Assembly (NCBI RefSeq): GCF_007421925.1
Contig: NZ_QMDX01000001.1
Span: 20,533 to 84,532 of the forward strand
Direction of reading: 5' to 3'
Source of the DNA: Haloglomus irregulare
GTDB lineage: Archaea; Halobacteriota; Halobacteria; Halobacteriales; Haloarculaceae
Length of the DNA stretch: 64,000 nt
Shown here: in pieces, positions 18,434 through 26,230 of the stretch
How the letters are laid out: each line of letters starts with the position of its first letter
Position numbering within the stretch: the first letter of the stretch is position 1
The notes under the pieces: model-generated
Told to the model about the DNA's origin: nothing
The model's input: only the letters and a program-made list of their open reading frames with translations
The model's database searches: none
Program-made: the position numbers and the translations under genes

Positions 18434-18588
18434 CCGTGCTCCCGCGGTGCATGTGACCAATTGTTAAAAAAGCTGTCCCGGCGCATGACGTGCTGTTTAA
18501 AAGGAACCGAAGCCGACCCTGCCTGGCGCCGACAGGCGGGGTCCCGGGCGCCCGGTACTACTTTGTATCCCCTGCCGGTTGGGAGGGC
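18434..18588. promoter_or_regulatory. Divergent promoter region with imperfect inverted repeat
   Basis: The region separates the permease and the FAD oxidase. It contains TATA-like GTTAAAAA (18463-18470, minus), TTTAAAA (about 18496-18502) and TACTTTG (18558-18564, plus, 28 nt before ATG 18589). A 10-bp inverted repeat with one mismatch lies at 18516-18525/18533-18542 (ACCCTGCCTG ... CAGGCGGGGT) with a 7-nt spacer. It may be an operator or an RNA hairpin. Confidence 0.5.
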
Positions 18589-20253
18589 ATGAGCACCGAC
18601 GCGGCGAGCGACGACGGCGCCGAGGAGCGCCGGGAGTCGTTCTGGGCCTGGGGCTGGGCGGACCGGCTCCCGACCGATGCGGAGCGGCGCGAACTGAAGG
18701 GTCGCATCGAGGGGATGCTCGGCTTCCCGGAGCGCCCGCTGCTCGACCTGCCGGAGCTGGCCGACATCGAGCTGCCGCCGCCGGCCGTCGAGCCGCCCGC
18801 CGACCTCTCGTGCGAGGCGACGACGGCCAAGCGCGACCGCGTCACCCACAGCTACGGGAGCGCCTACCGGGACCTCGTCCGGGGGTTCCACGGCCGCTTC
18901 GATGACGCGCCCGACGTCGTGGCCTACCCGGAGGACGAGTCCGAGGTGGCCGCCGTGCTGTCGTGGGCCGAGGCGGCGAAGGTGGCCGTGGTCCCCTTCG
19001 GCGGCGGCACCAGCGTCGTCGGCGGCGTCGAGTGCGAGGGGACCGGGTTCGCCGGCGTCTGCTCGCTGGACATGGGCCGGATGGACGACGTCGTCGAGGT
19101 GGACGAGCACTCCCGGTCAGCCCGCATCCAGGCGGGCGCGACCGGCCCGGAGATACAGGCACAGCTCGCCGACCACGACCTCCAGCTCCGGCATTACCCG
19201 CAGAGCTACGAGTTCTCCACGTTCGGCGGCTGGGTCGCTACCCGTGCCGGCGGCCACTTCGCCACCCGCTACACACGCATCGACGACTTCATCGAGAGCG
19301 TCCGGGCGGTGACGCCCGCGGGCAGCCTGAAGACGCGGCGGCTCCCCGCCTCTGGCGCCGGCCCGGACCCGAACCGGTTCCTGTTGGGCAGCGAGGGCGC
19401 CTTCGGCGTCGTCACGGAGGGGTGGGCGCGGGTCCAGCCGCGGCCGCCGTACCGCGCGAGGGCGACGGTCCGGTTCGACGACTACTGGGACGCCGTCGCG
19501 GCCTGCCGCGAGGTGGTTCAGGCCCGGTTGACGCCCGCGAACTGCCGCCTGCTCGACGCGAACGAGGCGATGCTGAACGAGGTCGCGTTCGACGGCTCCT
19601 CGGTGCTGCTGCTCGGCTTCGAGTCGACCGACAGCCTCCCGCCCATCGCGGCCGATCTGGACCGCGCGGTCGAGATCGCCGAGTCACACGGCGGCCGGGT
19701 GTCGGAGGGGCCGACCACCGAGGACCGGACGGCCGAGGACGGCAGCGACGGGACCGAGGGGATGACCGAGGACGACGGCGGCGACTCGGGGGAGTGGCGT
19801 GACGCCTTCGTCGAGGCACCGTACATGTTCAACTCGCTCGTGAGCATGGGCGTCCTCGTCGACACGTTCGAGACGGCCGTCACCTGGGACCAGTTCCCGG
19901 CGTTGCATCGTGCGATCCGGGAGCGCGTCACCGACGCGATGGAGGAGGAATGCGGCGCCGGCTTCCTCTCCTGTCGGTTCACCCACGCGTACGAGGACGG
20001 TCCCGCCCCGTACTACACCCTGCTCGCGCCGGCGACGGTCGGCCGCGAGCTGGAGCAGTGGCGCGGGATCAAGGAGGCGGCCTCGGACACCCTGATGGAG
20101 TTCGGCGCGACCATCACCCACCACCACGCCGTCGGGCGGGTCCACCGCGACCACTACCACGAGGAGGTGCCGGAGTCGTACCTCGACGCGCTCCGGTCGA
20201 TGAAGCGGACACTGGACCCCGAGGGCATCATGAACCCGGGCGCGCTGCTCTGA
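18589..20253 (+). CDS. FAD-binding oxidase, AGPS/glycolate oxidase type
   Basis: 554 residues of the FAD-linked oxidase C family. The PCMH-type FAD domain spans about residues 100-280: VVPFGGGTSVVGG, then HYPQSYEFSTFGGWVATRAGG, the pattern of alkyldihydroxyacetone-phosphate synthases. The C-terminal half has THHHAVGRVHRDHY, the His-rich active-site stretch, and ends in DPEGIMNPGALL. Substrate could be a 2-hydroxyacid or a dihydroxyacetone-phosphate derivative; acyl-DHAP is unlikely in an archaeon with isoprenoid lipids. A Glu/Asp-rich insert (residues about 370-400) is haloarchaeal. Start 18589 fits a leaderless promoter. Confidence 0.87.
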   Translation: MSTDAASDDGAEERRESFWAWGWADRLPTDAERRELKGRIEGMLGFPERPLLDLPELADIELPPPAVEPPADLSCEATTAKRDRVTHSYGSAYRDLVRGFHGRFDDAPDVVAYPEDESEVAAVLSWAEAAKVAVVPFGGGTSVVGGVECEGTGFAGVCSLDMGRMDDVVEVDEHSRSARIQAGATGPEIQAQLADHDLQLRHYPQSYEFSTFGGWVATRAGGHFATRYTRIDDFIESVRAVTPAGSLKTRRLPASGAGPDPNRFLLGSEGAFGVVTEGWARVQPRPPYRARATVRFDDYWDAVAACREVVQARLTPANCRLLDANEAMLNEVAFDGSSVLLLGFESTDSLPPIAADLDRAVEIAESHGGRVSEGPTTEDRTAEDGSDGTEGMTEDDGGDSGEWRDAFVEAPYMFNSLVSMGVLVDTFETAVTWDQFPALHRAIRERVTDAMEEECGAGFLSCRFTHAYEDGPAPYYTLLAPATVGRELEQWRGIKEAASDTLMEFGATITHHHAVGRVHRDHYHEEVPESYLDALRSMKRTLDPEGIMNPGALL

Positions 20254-20273
20254 AGGGCGCGGCCCGGTTCGCG

Positions 20274-20777
20274 TCAGGGCCGCCAGACGCGGGTCCCCGG
20301 GTGGAACGGGGACCAGGCGAACCAGTACAGTTCGGCGGTCCCCGGGACCGCCTCCGGGCGGCGCCCCCCGTGTGGCCCGCCGAGCGCGCGGCCGGTGGTG
20401 ACCGACCAGCGCGAACCGTCGGCCAGCAACACGTCACCGGCCGCCGTCGCGGTGGCCCCGAGCGTCAGCGGCCGACCGTCGAGTCGGCGGTCGGAGGCGA
20501 ACGTCCCCGCCGGGTCGCCGACGCGGTCGTTGATAACCTCGCTCCCGGTGACGTAGCCCTGTGGGTAGGCGACCGCCGCGCCCTCGGTCGCGACCCCGAG
20601 GACCGGCGTCCGAGCCGGGAGCCGCGGGTCGGGGACGACGGCGCCCGCACGGGGGAACCCCCGGTGACTGCCACCGCCCGCGCCGGCTTCGTCCCTGTGG
20701 CCGCGACCGCCGGTCGTGCCCATCCGTCCGTGCTCGGGCGGCCAAGCGCGTGCGGTGGCGTCGCCCGCCGCACACAA
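20274..20777 (-). pseudogene. DUF3179-like protein, apparently shortened
   Basis: The minus-strand frame encodes a DUF3179-like pattern: GVATEGAAVAYPQGY, EVINDRVGD, DRRLDGRPLTLG, SRWSVTTGRALGGP and YWFAWSPFHPGTRV. Between EVINDRVGD and DRRLDG the usual stretch with the CPLCGS-type cysteine motif is absent, and the N-terminal 45 residues have no homology. I read it as an internally deleted or truncated copy. It could instead be a divergent intact gene; the start is uncertain. Confidence 0.5.
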
Positions 20778-20821
20778 CCGCCCGGCCGAACGTTCAGGGG
20801 CCGCCCGCCCGTATCGACGGT

Positions 20822-21352
20822 ATGACCCTCACCGCCGTCATCCACCTCGGCGACCGGCCGCCGCTCGGCGGGGGCCTCGACGCCTCGCATATCGCCCACC
20901 TCCACGAGGACGGCGTCCCGCGGTTGCTGGCCTACACGGTCGAGTCGGACGGCGACCTCGACCGGGTCCCGGGTGCGTACGCGCCGGCGCTGGACGCCGA
21001 CCCCCCGTACCCGGTGACGGACCTGCTGCTGGCGCTCCGGCGCGACGGGTCGGCCGCCGCCCAGCGGCTCGACACCCTCGACACCAAGGCTCGCGCCAAC
21101 TACGGGACCGGCTTCCGCGAGAAGGTGTTCGACAGCGACGTCGAGTGGGGGTCGGACGGCTACGGGCGCCATTTCGAGGCCCGTTCGCAGCTGGAGGCAC
21201 ACGACTACGAGGGCACCGTCGTCGTCGGCTTCCACCCCGGCATCGGCGACGCCGCCCGGGCGGCCATCACCGACAATCTGACCCGACTGGACGCGGCGAC
21301 GGAGACCCTCGGGCTCGGCGTCGGGCTGGGATCCGAGGATAACGAGTCATAA
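20822..21352 (+). CDS. Hypothetical protein
   Basis: 176 residues, soluble and acidic, no recognised family. It starts MTLTAVIHLGDRPPLGGGLD and contains FREKVFDSDVEWGSDGYGRHF and a Val-rich GTVVVGFHPG strand. The ATG at 20822 is chosen because upstream codons are low complexity and antisense to the DUF3179-like frame. A 158-nt gap with no ORF follows. No partner can be inferred. Confidence 0.7.
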   Translation: MTLTAVIHLGDRPPLGGGLDASHIAHLHEDGVPRLLAYTVESDGDLDRVPGAYAPALDADPPYPVTDLLLALRRDGSAAAQRLDTLDTKARANYGTGFREKVFDSDVEWGSDGYGRHFEARSQLEAHDYEGTVVVGFHPGIGDAARAAITDNLTRLDAATETLGLGVGLGSEDNES

Positions 21353-21510
21353 CTGACTAATATCGTAGTCTCGGGCCGGGACGTCCGCGTTCCGCTCGGG
21401 AGCCGAACGTATCCGCGTTATCACCCGGAGACCGACCGGCGGACACCGGTGTCACCACCCGACACGGATGCCCGCGAACGGTTAACACGACGGGTCCAGA
21501 AGCTGCGTCC

Positions 21511-21705
21511 ATGAGCTGTCCCCACCTGGACTACCGCGACGGCGACCACGCCGCGACCGAGCGTGCCTACTGCACCGTCCTCGAGGAGTTCGCCGAGCCG
21601 ATGCGCGCTGACATCTGCAACGACCGGTTCGAACTCTCGCACGCCGCCCACTGCGAGTTCTACCGGGAGGCCGAGGGCCTGGACGCCGGGGAGGCCGACC
21701 CGTGA
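21511..21705 (+). CDS. Small Cys/His-rich protein
   Basis: 64 residues: MSCPHLDYR at the start, YCTVLEEF, ICNDRFEL and HCEFYREAEG. Four cysteines and three histidines could bind a metal or an Fe-S cluster; the pattern is not a known zinc finger. GGTTAACAC near 21483 is a TATA element 28 nt before the ATG, so it starts the transcript. Its stop overlaps the start of the BKACE gene (GTG at 21702), which implies coupled translation. Confidence 0.8.
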   Translation: MSCPHLDYRDGDHAATERAYCTVLEEFAEPMRADICNDRFELSHAAHCEFYREAEGLDAGEADP

Positions 21706-22544
21706 CGGGGTACGAGGAGTACCTTTCGGGCGAACCCGTCGTCATCACGGTCGCGTTGACCGGGGGGGTCCACGGGAAGGAGGCGAACCCGAACCTGCCC
21801 GAGACGCCGGCGGAGGTGGCGGCGGCCGCGGCCGACGCGGAGGCCGCGGGCGCGAGCGTCGCTCACCTGCACGCCCGACAGCCCAACGGGGAGCGGTCGT
21901 TCTCGGCGGAGCGGTTCCAGGAGCTGACCGAGGCGGTCCGCGAGACGACCGACCTCGTCATCCAGCACTCGACCGGCGGGACGGGCGCGCCACTGGAGGC
22001 TCGGCGCCAGCCGCTGCGGACCGACCCCGCCCCGGAGATGGCGAGCCTCGACATGGGTCCGCTCAACCGCTACCGGCACCTGACGAGCGAGAACCCGCGC
22101 GCCATGGTCGACGCGCTCTACGACGAGATGGACGACCGCGGCATCAAGCCGGAGTTAGAGGCGTTCAACGACGGCCACGTCAACGAGATCCACGGGCTCT
22201 TAGAACGGCGCGACCTCGCGCCGCCGTACCACACGACGCTGGTGTTCGGCGGGGGCACGCTGACGCCGGCGCGGCCGCGGAACCTGCTGAACGCGGTCCG
22301 GAACCTGCCCGACGGCGCGACGTTCAACACGCTCGGGTTCGGGCCCCACCAGCTCCCGTTCGCGACGCTGGGGACGATACTCGGCGGCCACGTCCGCGTC
22401 GGACTGGAGGACAACGTCTACTCCGAACGGGGGGAGCTGGCGGAGAGCAACGCCCAGCTGGTCGAGCGCGTGGCGGGCGTGGCCCGAACGCTCGGGCGCG
22501 AGCCGGCCACCCCGGACGAGGCCCGCGACCTGCTGGCCCTCTGA
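21702..22544 (+). CDS. Beta-keto acid cleavage enzyme (BKACE, DUF849)
   Basis: 280 residues, TIM barrel. BKACE enzymes condense a beta-keto acid with acetyl-CoA and split it to acetoacetate and a new acyl-CoA; 3-keto-5-aminohexanoate cleavage enzyme is the prototype. The Zn-binding HLHAR motif is at residues about 51-55, with VITVALTGG near the N-terminus, then IKPELEAFNDGH, TLVFGGG and GLEDNVY. Start is GTG overlapping the upstream small gene. Substrate cannot be told. Confidence 0.87.
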   Translation: MTGYEEYLSGEPVVITVALTGGVHGKEANPNLPETPAEVAAAAADAEAAGASVAHLHARQPNGERSFSAERFQELTEAVRETTDLVIQHSTGGTGAPLEARRQPLRTDPAPEMASLDMGPLNRYRHLTSENPRAMVDALYDEMDDRGIKPELEAFNDGHVNEIHGLLERRDLAPPYHTTLVFGGGTLTPARPRNLLNAVRNLPDGATFNTLGFGPHQLPFATLGTILGGHVRVGLEDNVYSERGELAESNAQLVERVAGVARTLGREPATPDEARDLLAL

Positions 22545-22545
22545 G

Positions 22546-23124
22546 CTACACGTCGTCGGGGCCGACCTTGGGCTCGGTCGGCGGCTCGTACGCCTCGAAC
22601 GCGTCGAGCAGGGCGGCCGGGTCGCGCTCGACCCGCGCGAGGTCGCGGTGGGCCGCCGAGACGAAGCCGGCATCGGTCGCGCCGTCCAGATGCGCGACGA
22701 CCCCGTCGTAGAACCCCTCGACGTTGAGGAGCCCACATGGGTCGTCGTGGAGGCCGAGCTGGGCCCACGTCAGCACCTCGAACAGTTCCTCCAGCGTGCC
22801 CAGCCCGCCGGGCAGGGCGACGAAGCCGTCGGCCAGGTCGACCATCCGCCGTTTGCGGTCGTGCATCGAGTCCACGACCTGGAGGTCGGTCAGCCCGGCG
22901 TGGGCGACCTCCCGGTCCTGTAGCGCCTCGGGGATGACCCCGATGACCTCGCCGCCACCCTCGATGACGGTATCGGCGATGGTGCCCATCAGACCGACGC
23001 TGGCGCCGCCGTAGACCAGTCCCAGGTCGCGGGCGAGCAGTTCCCCGCCCAGCGCGCGGGCGGCCTTGCGGTACGAGGGGTCGTGGCCGGGGCTGGAACC
23101 ACAGTAGACACAGAGCCGGTCCAC
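22546..23124 (-). CDS. LOG-family Rossmann-fold protein
   Basis: 192 residues with the LOG motif PGGLGTLEELFE (about residues 104-115) and the N-terminal VYCGSSPGHDP and YGGASVGLMG. Family members hydrolyse nucleoside monophosphate N-glycosidic bonds; cytokinin ribotide is the plant substrate. The call to a general phosphoribohydrolase is a family inference. Convergent with BKACE, stops 1 nt apart, and 3 nt downstream of the HxlR gene, likely one operon. Confidence 0.88.
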   Translation of the reverse strand: MDRLCVYCGSSPGHDPSYRKAARALGGELLARDLGLVYGGASVGLMGTIADTVIEGGGEVIGVIPEALQDREVAHAGLTDLQVVDSMHDRKRRMVDLADGFVALPGGLGTLEELFEVLTWAQLGLHDDPCGLLNVEGFYDGVVAHLDGATDAGFVSAAHRDLARVERDPAALLDAFEAYEPPTEPKVGPDDV

Positions 23125-23127
23125 GGC

Positions 23128-23520
23128 TCAGTCCGCGGACTCGGCGGCGACGTCCGGTTCGCCCGCCGGGGGCTGGAGCCACTCGTCGGCCCACCGCTCG
23201 ATCTCGTCGAAGACGGGGCAGAGCGACTCCCCCTTCCGCGTCAGCGAGTAGTAGGTCGCAACGGGGGCGTCCTCCTCCATCCGGCGGTCGACGAAGCCCA
23301 TCTCCTGGAGGTCGTCGAGGACCCGCGAGAGCGTCCGCGAGGAGGCGTCGGTCGACCGTTTCAGCTCGTTGAAACGCTTCTCGCCGTCCTGCAGGTCGTG
23401 CAGGACGATGAGCCGCCACTGTGAGCCGATCTGTTCGAGCGAGTCGACCACGGCACAGGGGCCGTCGTCGGCGACCGTCTCCGCTGTCGGGTTATCCGTA
23501 CCAGAGGACATCTTCGTCAC
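23128..23520 (-). CDS. HxlR-family transcriptional regulator
   Basis: 130-residue winged-helix regulator. It has the HxlR core: a Cys early (GPCAVVDSLEQIGSQWRLIVL), FNELKRSTDASSRTLSRVLDDL recognition region and YYSLTRKGESL wing. ATG 23520 is favoured over 23511 because the TATA-like centre at 23548 is 28 nt upstream. It shares this element with the divergent hydrolase unit and may regulate it. Confidence 0.85.
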   Translation of the reverse strand: MTKMSSGTDNPTAETVADDGPCAVVDSLEQIGSQWRLIVLHDLQDGEKRFNELKRSTDASSRTLSRVLDDLQEMGFVDRRMEEDAPVATYYSLTRKGESLCPVFDEIERWADEWLQPPAGEPDVAAESAD

Positions 23521-23544
23521 CTACCGCCATCGTTGTCAGGGAAC

Positions 23545-23552
23545 GCATAAGT
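23545..23552. promoter_or_regulatory. Shared TATA element of divergent units
   Basis: GCATAAGT reads as TATA-like on both strands. The minus-strand ATG of the HxlR gene is 28 nt from the centre and a plus-strand ATG (23578) is 30 nt on the other side. It is the only AT-rich patch between the units. Confidence 0.5.
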
Positions 23553-23577
23553 AGGTTCGGGGACGAACTCAGGTGAC

Positions 23578-23622
23578 ATGGTGACACTACTGGTCGAACG
23601 GCGAGCGGAGGACGGCCGATGA
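23578..23622 (+). CDS. 14-codon leader ORF
   Basis: ATG at 23578 opens a 14-residue frame ([14 protein letters not shown]) ending TGA at 23620-23622, which overlaps the hydrolase ATG (23619) by 4 nt. The ATG sits 30 nt from the shared TATA element, the spacing expected for a leaderless start, so ribosomes may enter here and reinitiate on the hydrolase. No homology recognised. Confidence 0.4.
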   Translation: MVTLLVERRAEDGR

Positions 23623-24278
23623 GCGGCGACCGCACCGACGACGAGGTCGGGCCACATCAGGGGCAGGGCATCACGACCGCGGGAGCGGACCTGGCGGACG
23701 CGCCCGCCGCGGTCGTCCTCGCTCACGGCCGGGGCGCCTCGGCGCGGGGCATCCTCGGCATGGCCGATGAGTTCGCGGTCGAGGGCGTAGCCTATCTCGC
23801 CCCGCAGGCCGCGCGCAACGAGTGGTACCCCAACTCCTTCCTGGCGCCGGTCGAGGCGAACGAACCCGGCCGGTCCTCGGGGCTGCGGGCGCTGGACGAC
23901 GCCGTTGGCCGGGCGGTCGAGGCCGGCATCCCGCACGAGCGCATCGTCCTCGGCGGGTTCTCGCAGGGCGCCTGCCTCGCGGCGGAGTACGTCGCGCGCA
24001 ACCCGCGCCGGTACGGGGGGGTCATCGCGTTCAGCGGCGGTCTCATCGGCGAGGAACTGGACGGGACGTATCCCGGGGATCTGGCGGGGACACCGGTCTT
24101 CCTGGGCTGTTCGGACGTGGACCCGCATATCCCCGAGGAGCGGGTGGTCGCGACGCGGGACGCCCTCGAAGCGATGGGCGCCGACGTGGACATGCGGCTC
24201 TACGAGGGGATGGGCCACACGGTGAACGCGGACGAGGTCGCGGCCGCGCGGGCCGTCATCGCCTCGCTGGTCGACTGA
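23619..24278 (+). CDS. Alpha/beta hydrolase (carboxylesterase/phospholipase family)
   Basis: 219 residues. The nucleophile elbow GFSQGA places Ser at 115; Asp168 (SDVDPHIP) and His200 (GMGHTV) complete the triad. [10 protein letters not shown] supplies the oxyanion hole. This group acts on short esters or acyl-thioesters. In other haloarchaea such genes often follow a ring-cleaving dioxygenase gene, which is absent here. Confidence 0.87.
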   Translation: MSGDRTDDEVGPHQGQGITTAGADLADAPAAVVLAHGRGASARGILGMADEFAVEGVAYLAPQAARNEWYPNSFLAPVEANEPGRSSGLRALDDAVGRAVEAGIPHERIVLGGFSQGACLAAEYVARNPRRYGGVIAFSGGLIGEELDGTYPGDLAGTPVFLGCSDVDPHIPEERVVATRDALEAMGADVDMRLYEGMGHTVNADEVAAARAVIASLVD

Positions 24279-24402
24279 GCGCCCGCCGTTCGAGGCCGTC
24301 GAACTGCCGGCAGATGGCGCCGGGTCGACCGGCCCGGTGCCCGGTCGGGAACCGCCCGGAGAGAGCCGCCTCGTGGCAGTCCGCTGGCGCGCAAAGGCAA
24401 CT

Positions 24403-24408
24403 TCTATA
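24403..24408 (+). promoter_or_regulatory. TATA box of sdhCDBA
   Basis: TCTATA within CTTCTATACG is centred 30 nt before the sdhC ATG at 24436, consistent with leaderless transcription of the operon. Confidence 0.6.
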
Positions 24409-24435
24409 CGCGACCGGTTCCCACACGTTCCCGTA

Positions 24436-24828
24436 ATGAGTCAATCGTACGACCGGGGCCTGGTGGAGGACTTCGGGCGGTGGCGGGAGTTCTCCGCCGG
24501 CATGTGGGCCTGGGTGTTCCACAAGTTCACCGGCTGGGTGCTCGTCGGCTACCTGTTCACGCATATCGCCGTGCTGAGCACGGCCACCATCAGCGCCGAG
24601 GCCTACACCCAGACTATCGTGGGCCTGGAGAGCCTGCTGGTCATCCGGTTCCTGGAGGTCGGCCTGCTGGCGGTCGCGGTCTTCCACATCCTCAACGGAC
24701 TGCGACTGCTGTTCGTCGACCTCGGGGTCGGACTGGAGGCACAGGACAAGAGCTTCTACGCGTCGCTCGCCCTCACGGGCGCCATCGTGGTGGCGAGCGT
24801 CCCGACCTTCCTCGCGGGGGCGGTGTGA
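24436..24828 (+). CDS. sdhC: Succinate dehydrogenase cytochrome b subunit
   Basis: 130 residues, three membrane helices. [24 protein letters not shown] matches the SdhC helix I pattern with its conserved His and Gly; [17 protein letters not shown] has the heme-ligand-type His. It anchors complex II and contributes to heme and quinone binding. First gene of sdhCDBA; its stop overlaps the sdhD start (TGATG). Confidence 0.92.
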   Translation: MSQSYDRGLVEDFGRWREFSAGMWAWVFHKFTGWVLVGYLFTHIAVLSTATISAEAYTQTIVGLESLLVIRFLEVGLLAVAVFHILNGLRLLFVDLGVGLEAQDKSFYASLALTGAIVVASVPTFLAGAV

Positions 24829-25208
24829 TGGCGGACTACTACTCCTCGTTCGAGCCGAAGGGGACGCGCTGGCTGCTCCAGCGGCTCACCGCGGCGTTCC
24901 TCGTGGTGGTGCTGGCGTTCCACTTCATGCTGCTGCATTTCGTCAACCACGCCGCCGAGGTGACCTTCATGCAGACCAACCTGCGGATGAGCCAGCCGGG
25001 CTACTTCCTCACGATGGTCGCCTTCCTCGTGACCGCCACCTTCCACGGCGTCAACGGGGTCTACAACGCACTCGTCAACCAGGGGCTCGACGGCACCCCG
25101 AAGACCGTCGTCAAGTACGGGCTGATCCTCGCGAGCGTGCTCCTGGTCGCACAGGGCATCCGCGTCGCGATGGCGATGGCCGGCTTCATCATCGGACCCG
25201 CAGCATAA
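24828..25208 (+). CDS. sdhD: Succinate dehydrogenase membrane anchor subunit
   Basis: 126 residues, three helices, second anchor of complex II. RWLLQRLTAAFLVVVLAFHFMLLHFVNH has several His residues suitable for heme ligation, and FHGVNGVYNALVNQG repeats the pattern in helix II. It overlaps sdhC and sdhB by 1 nt each. Confidence 0.91.
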   Translation: MADYYSSFEPKGTRWLLQRLTAAFLVVVLAFHFMLLHFVNHAAEVTFMQTNLRMSQPGYFLTMVAFLVTATFHGVNGVYNALVNQGLDGTPKTVVKYGLILASVLLVAQGIRVAMAMAGFIIGPAA

Positions 25209-26092
25209 TGAGCACACAAGTCACCGAACAGGAGACCGAGACCGAAGAGCAGTCCAGCCACCAGCGCCGCCGCCTGGAGGAGAAGGCCGAGCGGGCCGCG
25301 AGCCGCGACCGGATGCGCGAGCGGGCCGAGAACGACCTCGACGAGGCGGACACCACGTTCACGCTGAAGGTGTTCCGCTACGACCCGGAGATCCCCGAGA
25401 AGGAGGAGCCCCGCTTCGACACGTTCGAGGTGCCGTTCACGAAGGGGATGACCGTCCTGGACTCGCTGATGTACGCCCGGGACCACTACGACTCCTCGCT
25501 CACCTTCCGGCACTCCTGTCGGCAGGCCGTCTGTGGCTCGGACGCGCTGTTCGTCAACGGCACCCAGCATCTGGGTTGCAAGACCCAGGTGGTCGACCTG
25601 GGCGACGACGGCGGCGTCCCCGGCGAGATCCGCGTCGAACCGCTCCCCCATCAGGAGGTCGTCAAGGACCTCGTCGTGGATATGGAGCACTTCTACGACC
25701 AGATGGAGGCCGTCGAGCCGTACTTCGACGCCGACGAGCTCCCCGACGGGATGGAGGAGCAGCGCCAGACCCGGGAGAACCGCGAGAAAATCAAGATGTC
25801 CTCGCGCTGTATCTGGTGTGGCGCCTGCATGTCCTCCTGCAACGTGGCCGCCGGGAACAACGAGTACCTCGGTCCCGCGGCGATCAACAAGGCCTACAAG
25901 TTCGCGATGGACGAGCGGGAGGGCGAGAACCGCAAGCAGGAACGACTGGAGATCATCGAGCAGGAGCACGGCGTCTGGCGGTGTCAGACCCAGTTCTCCT
26001 GCACGGAGGTCTGCCCGAAGGACATCCCGCTCACCGAGCACATCCAGGAGCTCAAGCGCGAGGCCGTCAAGAACAACCTGAAGTTCTGGTGA
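25208..26092 (+). CDS. sdhB: Succinate dehydrogenase iron-sulfur subunit
   Basis: 294 residues. An N-terminal plant-ferredoxin-like domain binds [2Fe-2S] with CRQAVCGSDALFVNG and a distal Cys in HLGCKT. The C-terminal domain carries CIWCGACMSSC for [4Fe-4S] and the CTEVCPKDIP segment for the other cluster. The first 50 residues are a charged extension (many Glu and Arg) not usual in bacterial SdhB. It passes electrons from SdhA to the quinone site. Confidence 0.95.
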   Translation: MSTQVTEQETETEEQSSHQRRRLEEKAERAASRDRMRERAENDLDEADTTFTLKVFRYDPEIPEKEEPRFDTFEVPFTKGMTVLDSLMYARDHYDSSLTFRHSCRQAVCGSDALFVNGTQHLGCKTQVVDLGDDGGVPGEIRVEPLPHQEVVKDLVVDMEHFYDQMEAVEPYFDADELPDGMEEQRQTRENREKIKMSSRCIWCGACMSSCNVAAGNNEYLGPAAINKAYKFAMDEREGENRKQERLEIIEQEHGVWRCQTQFSCTEVCPKDIPLTEHIQELKREAVKNNLKFW

Positions 26093-26230
26093 GCCTCGGT
26101 CGGCGCTCCCGGAGCGCTCGGACCCGGCATGTTCTGCCGGATCCGGGCGCTTGCGGGCGCTATCGCACGACAGCATCAAGTCAGTCGAACTCCAACACGG
26201 ATTTAGAACACAGCGACCCTTTCACACACA
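26093..26230 (+). promoter_or_regulatory. sdhB-sdhA intergenic hairpins and possible internal promoter
   Basis: The 138-nt gap breaks an otherwise overlapping operon. Two hairpins are visible: GCGCTC/GAGCGC (26103-26117) and CCGGCA/TGCCGG (26124-26140). GGATTTAGAAC centred near 26203 is about 28 nt before the sdhA ATG and could be a weak TATA element. Confidence 0.45.
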
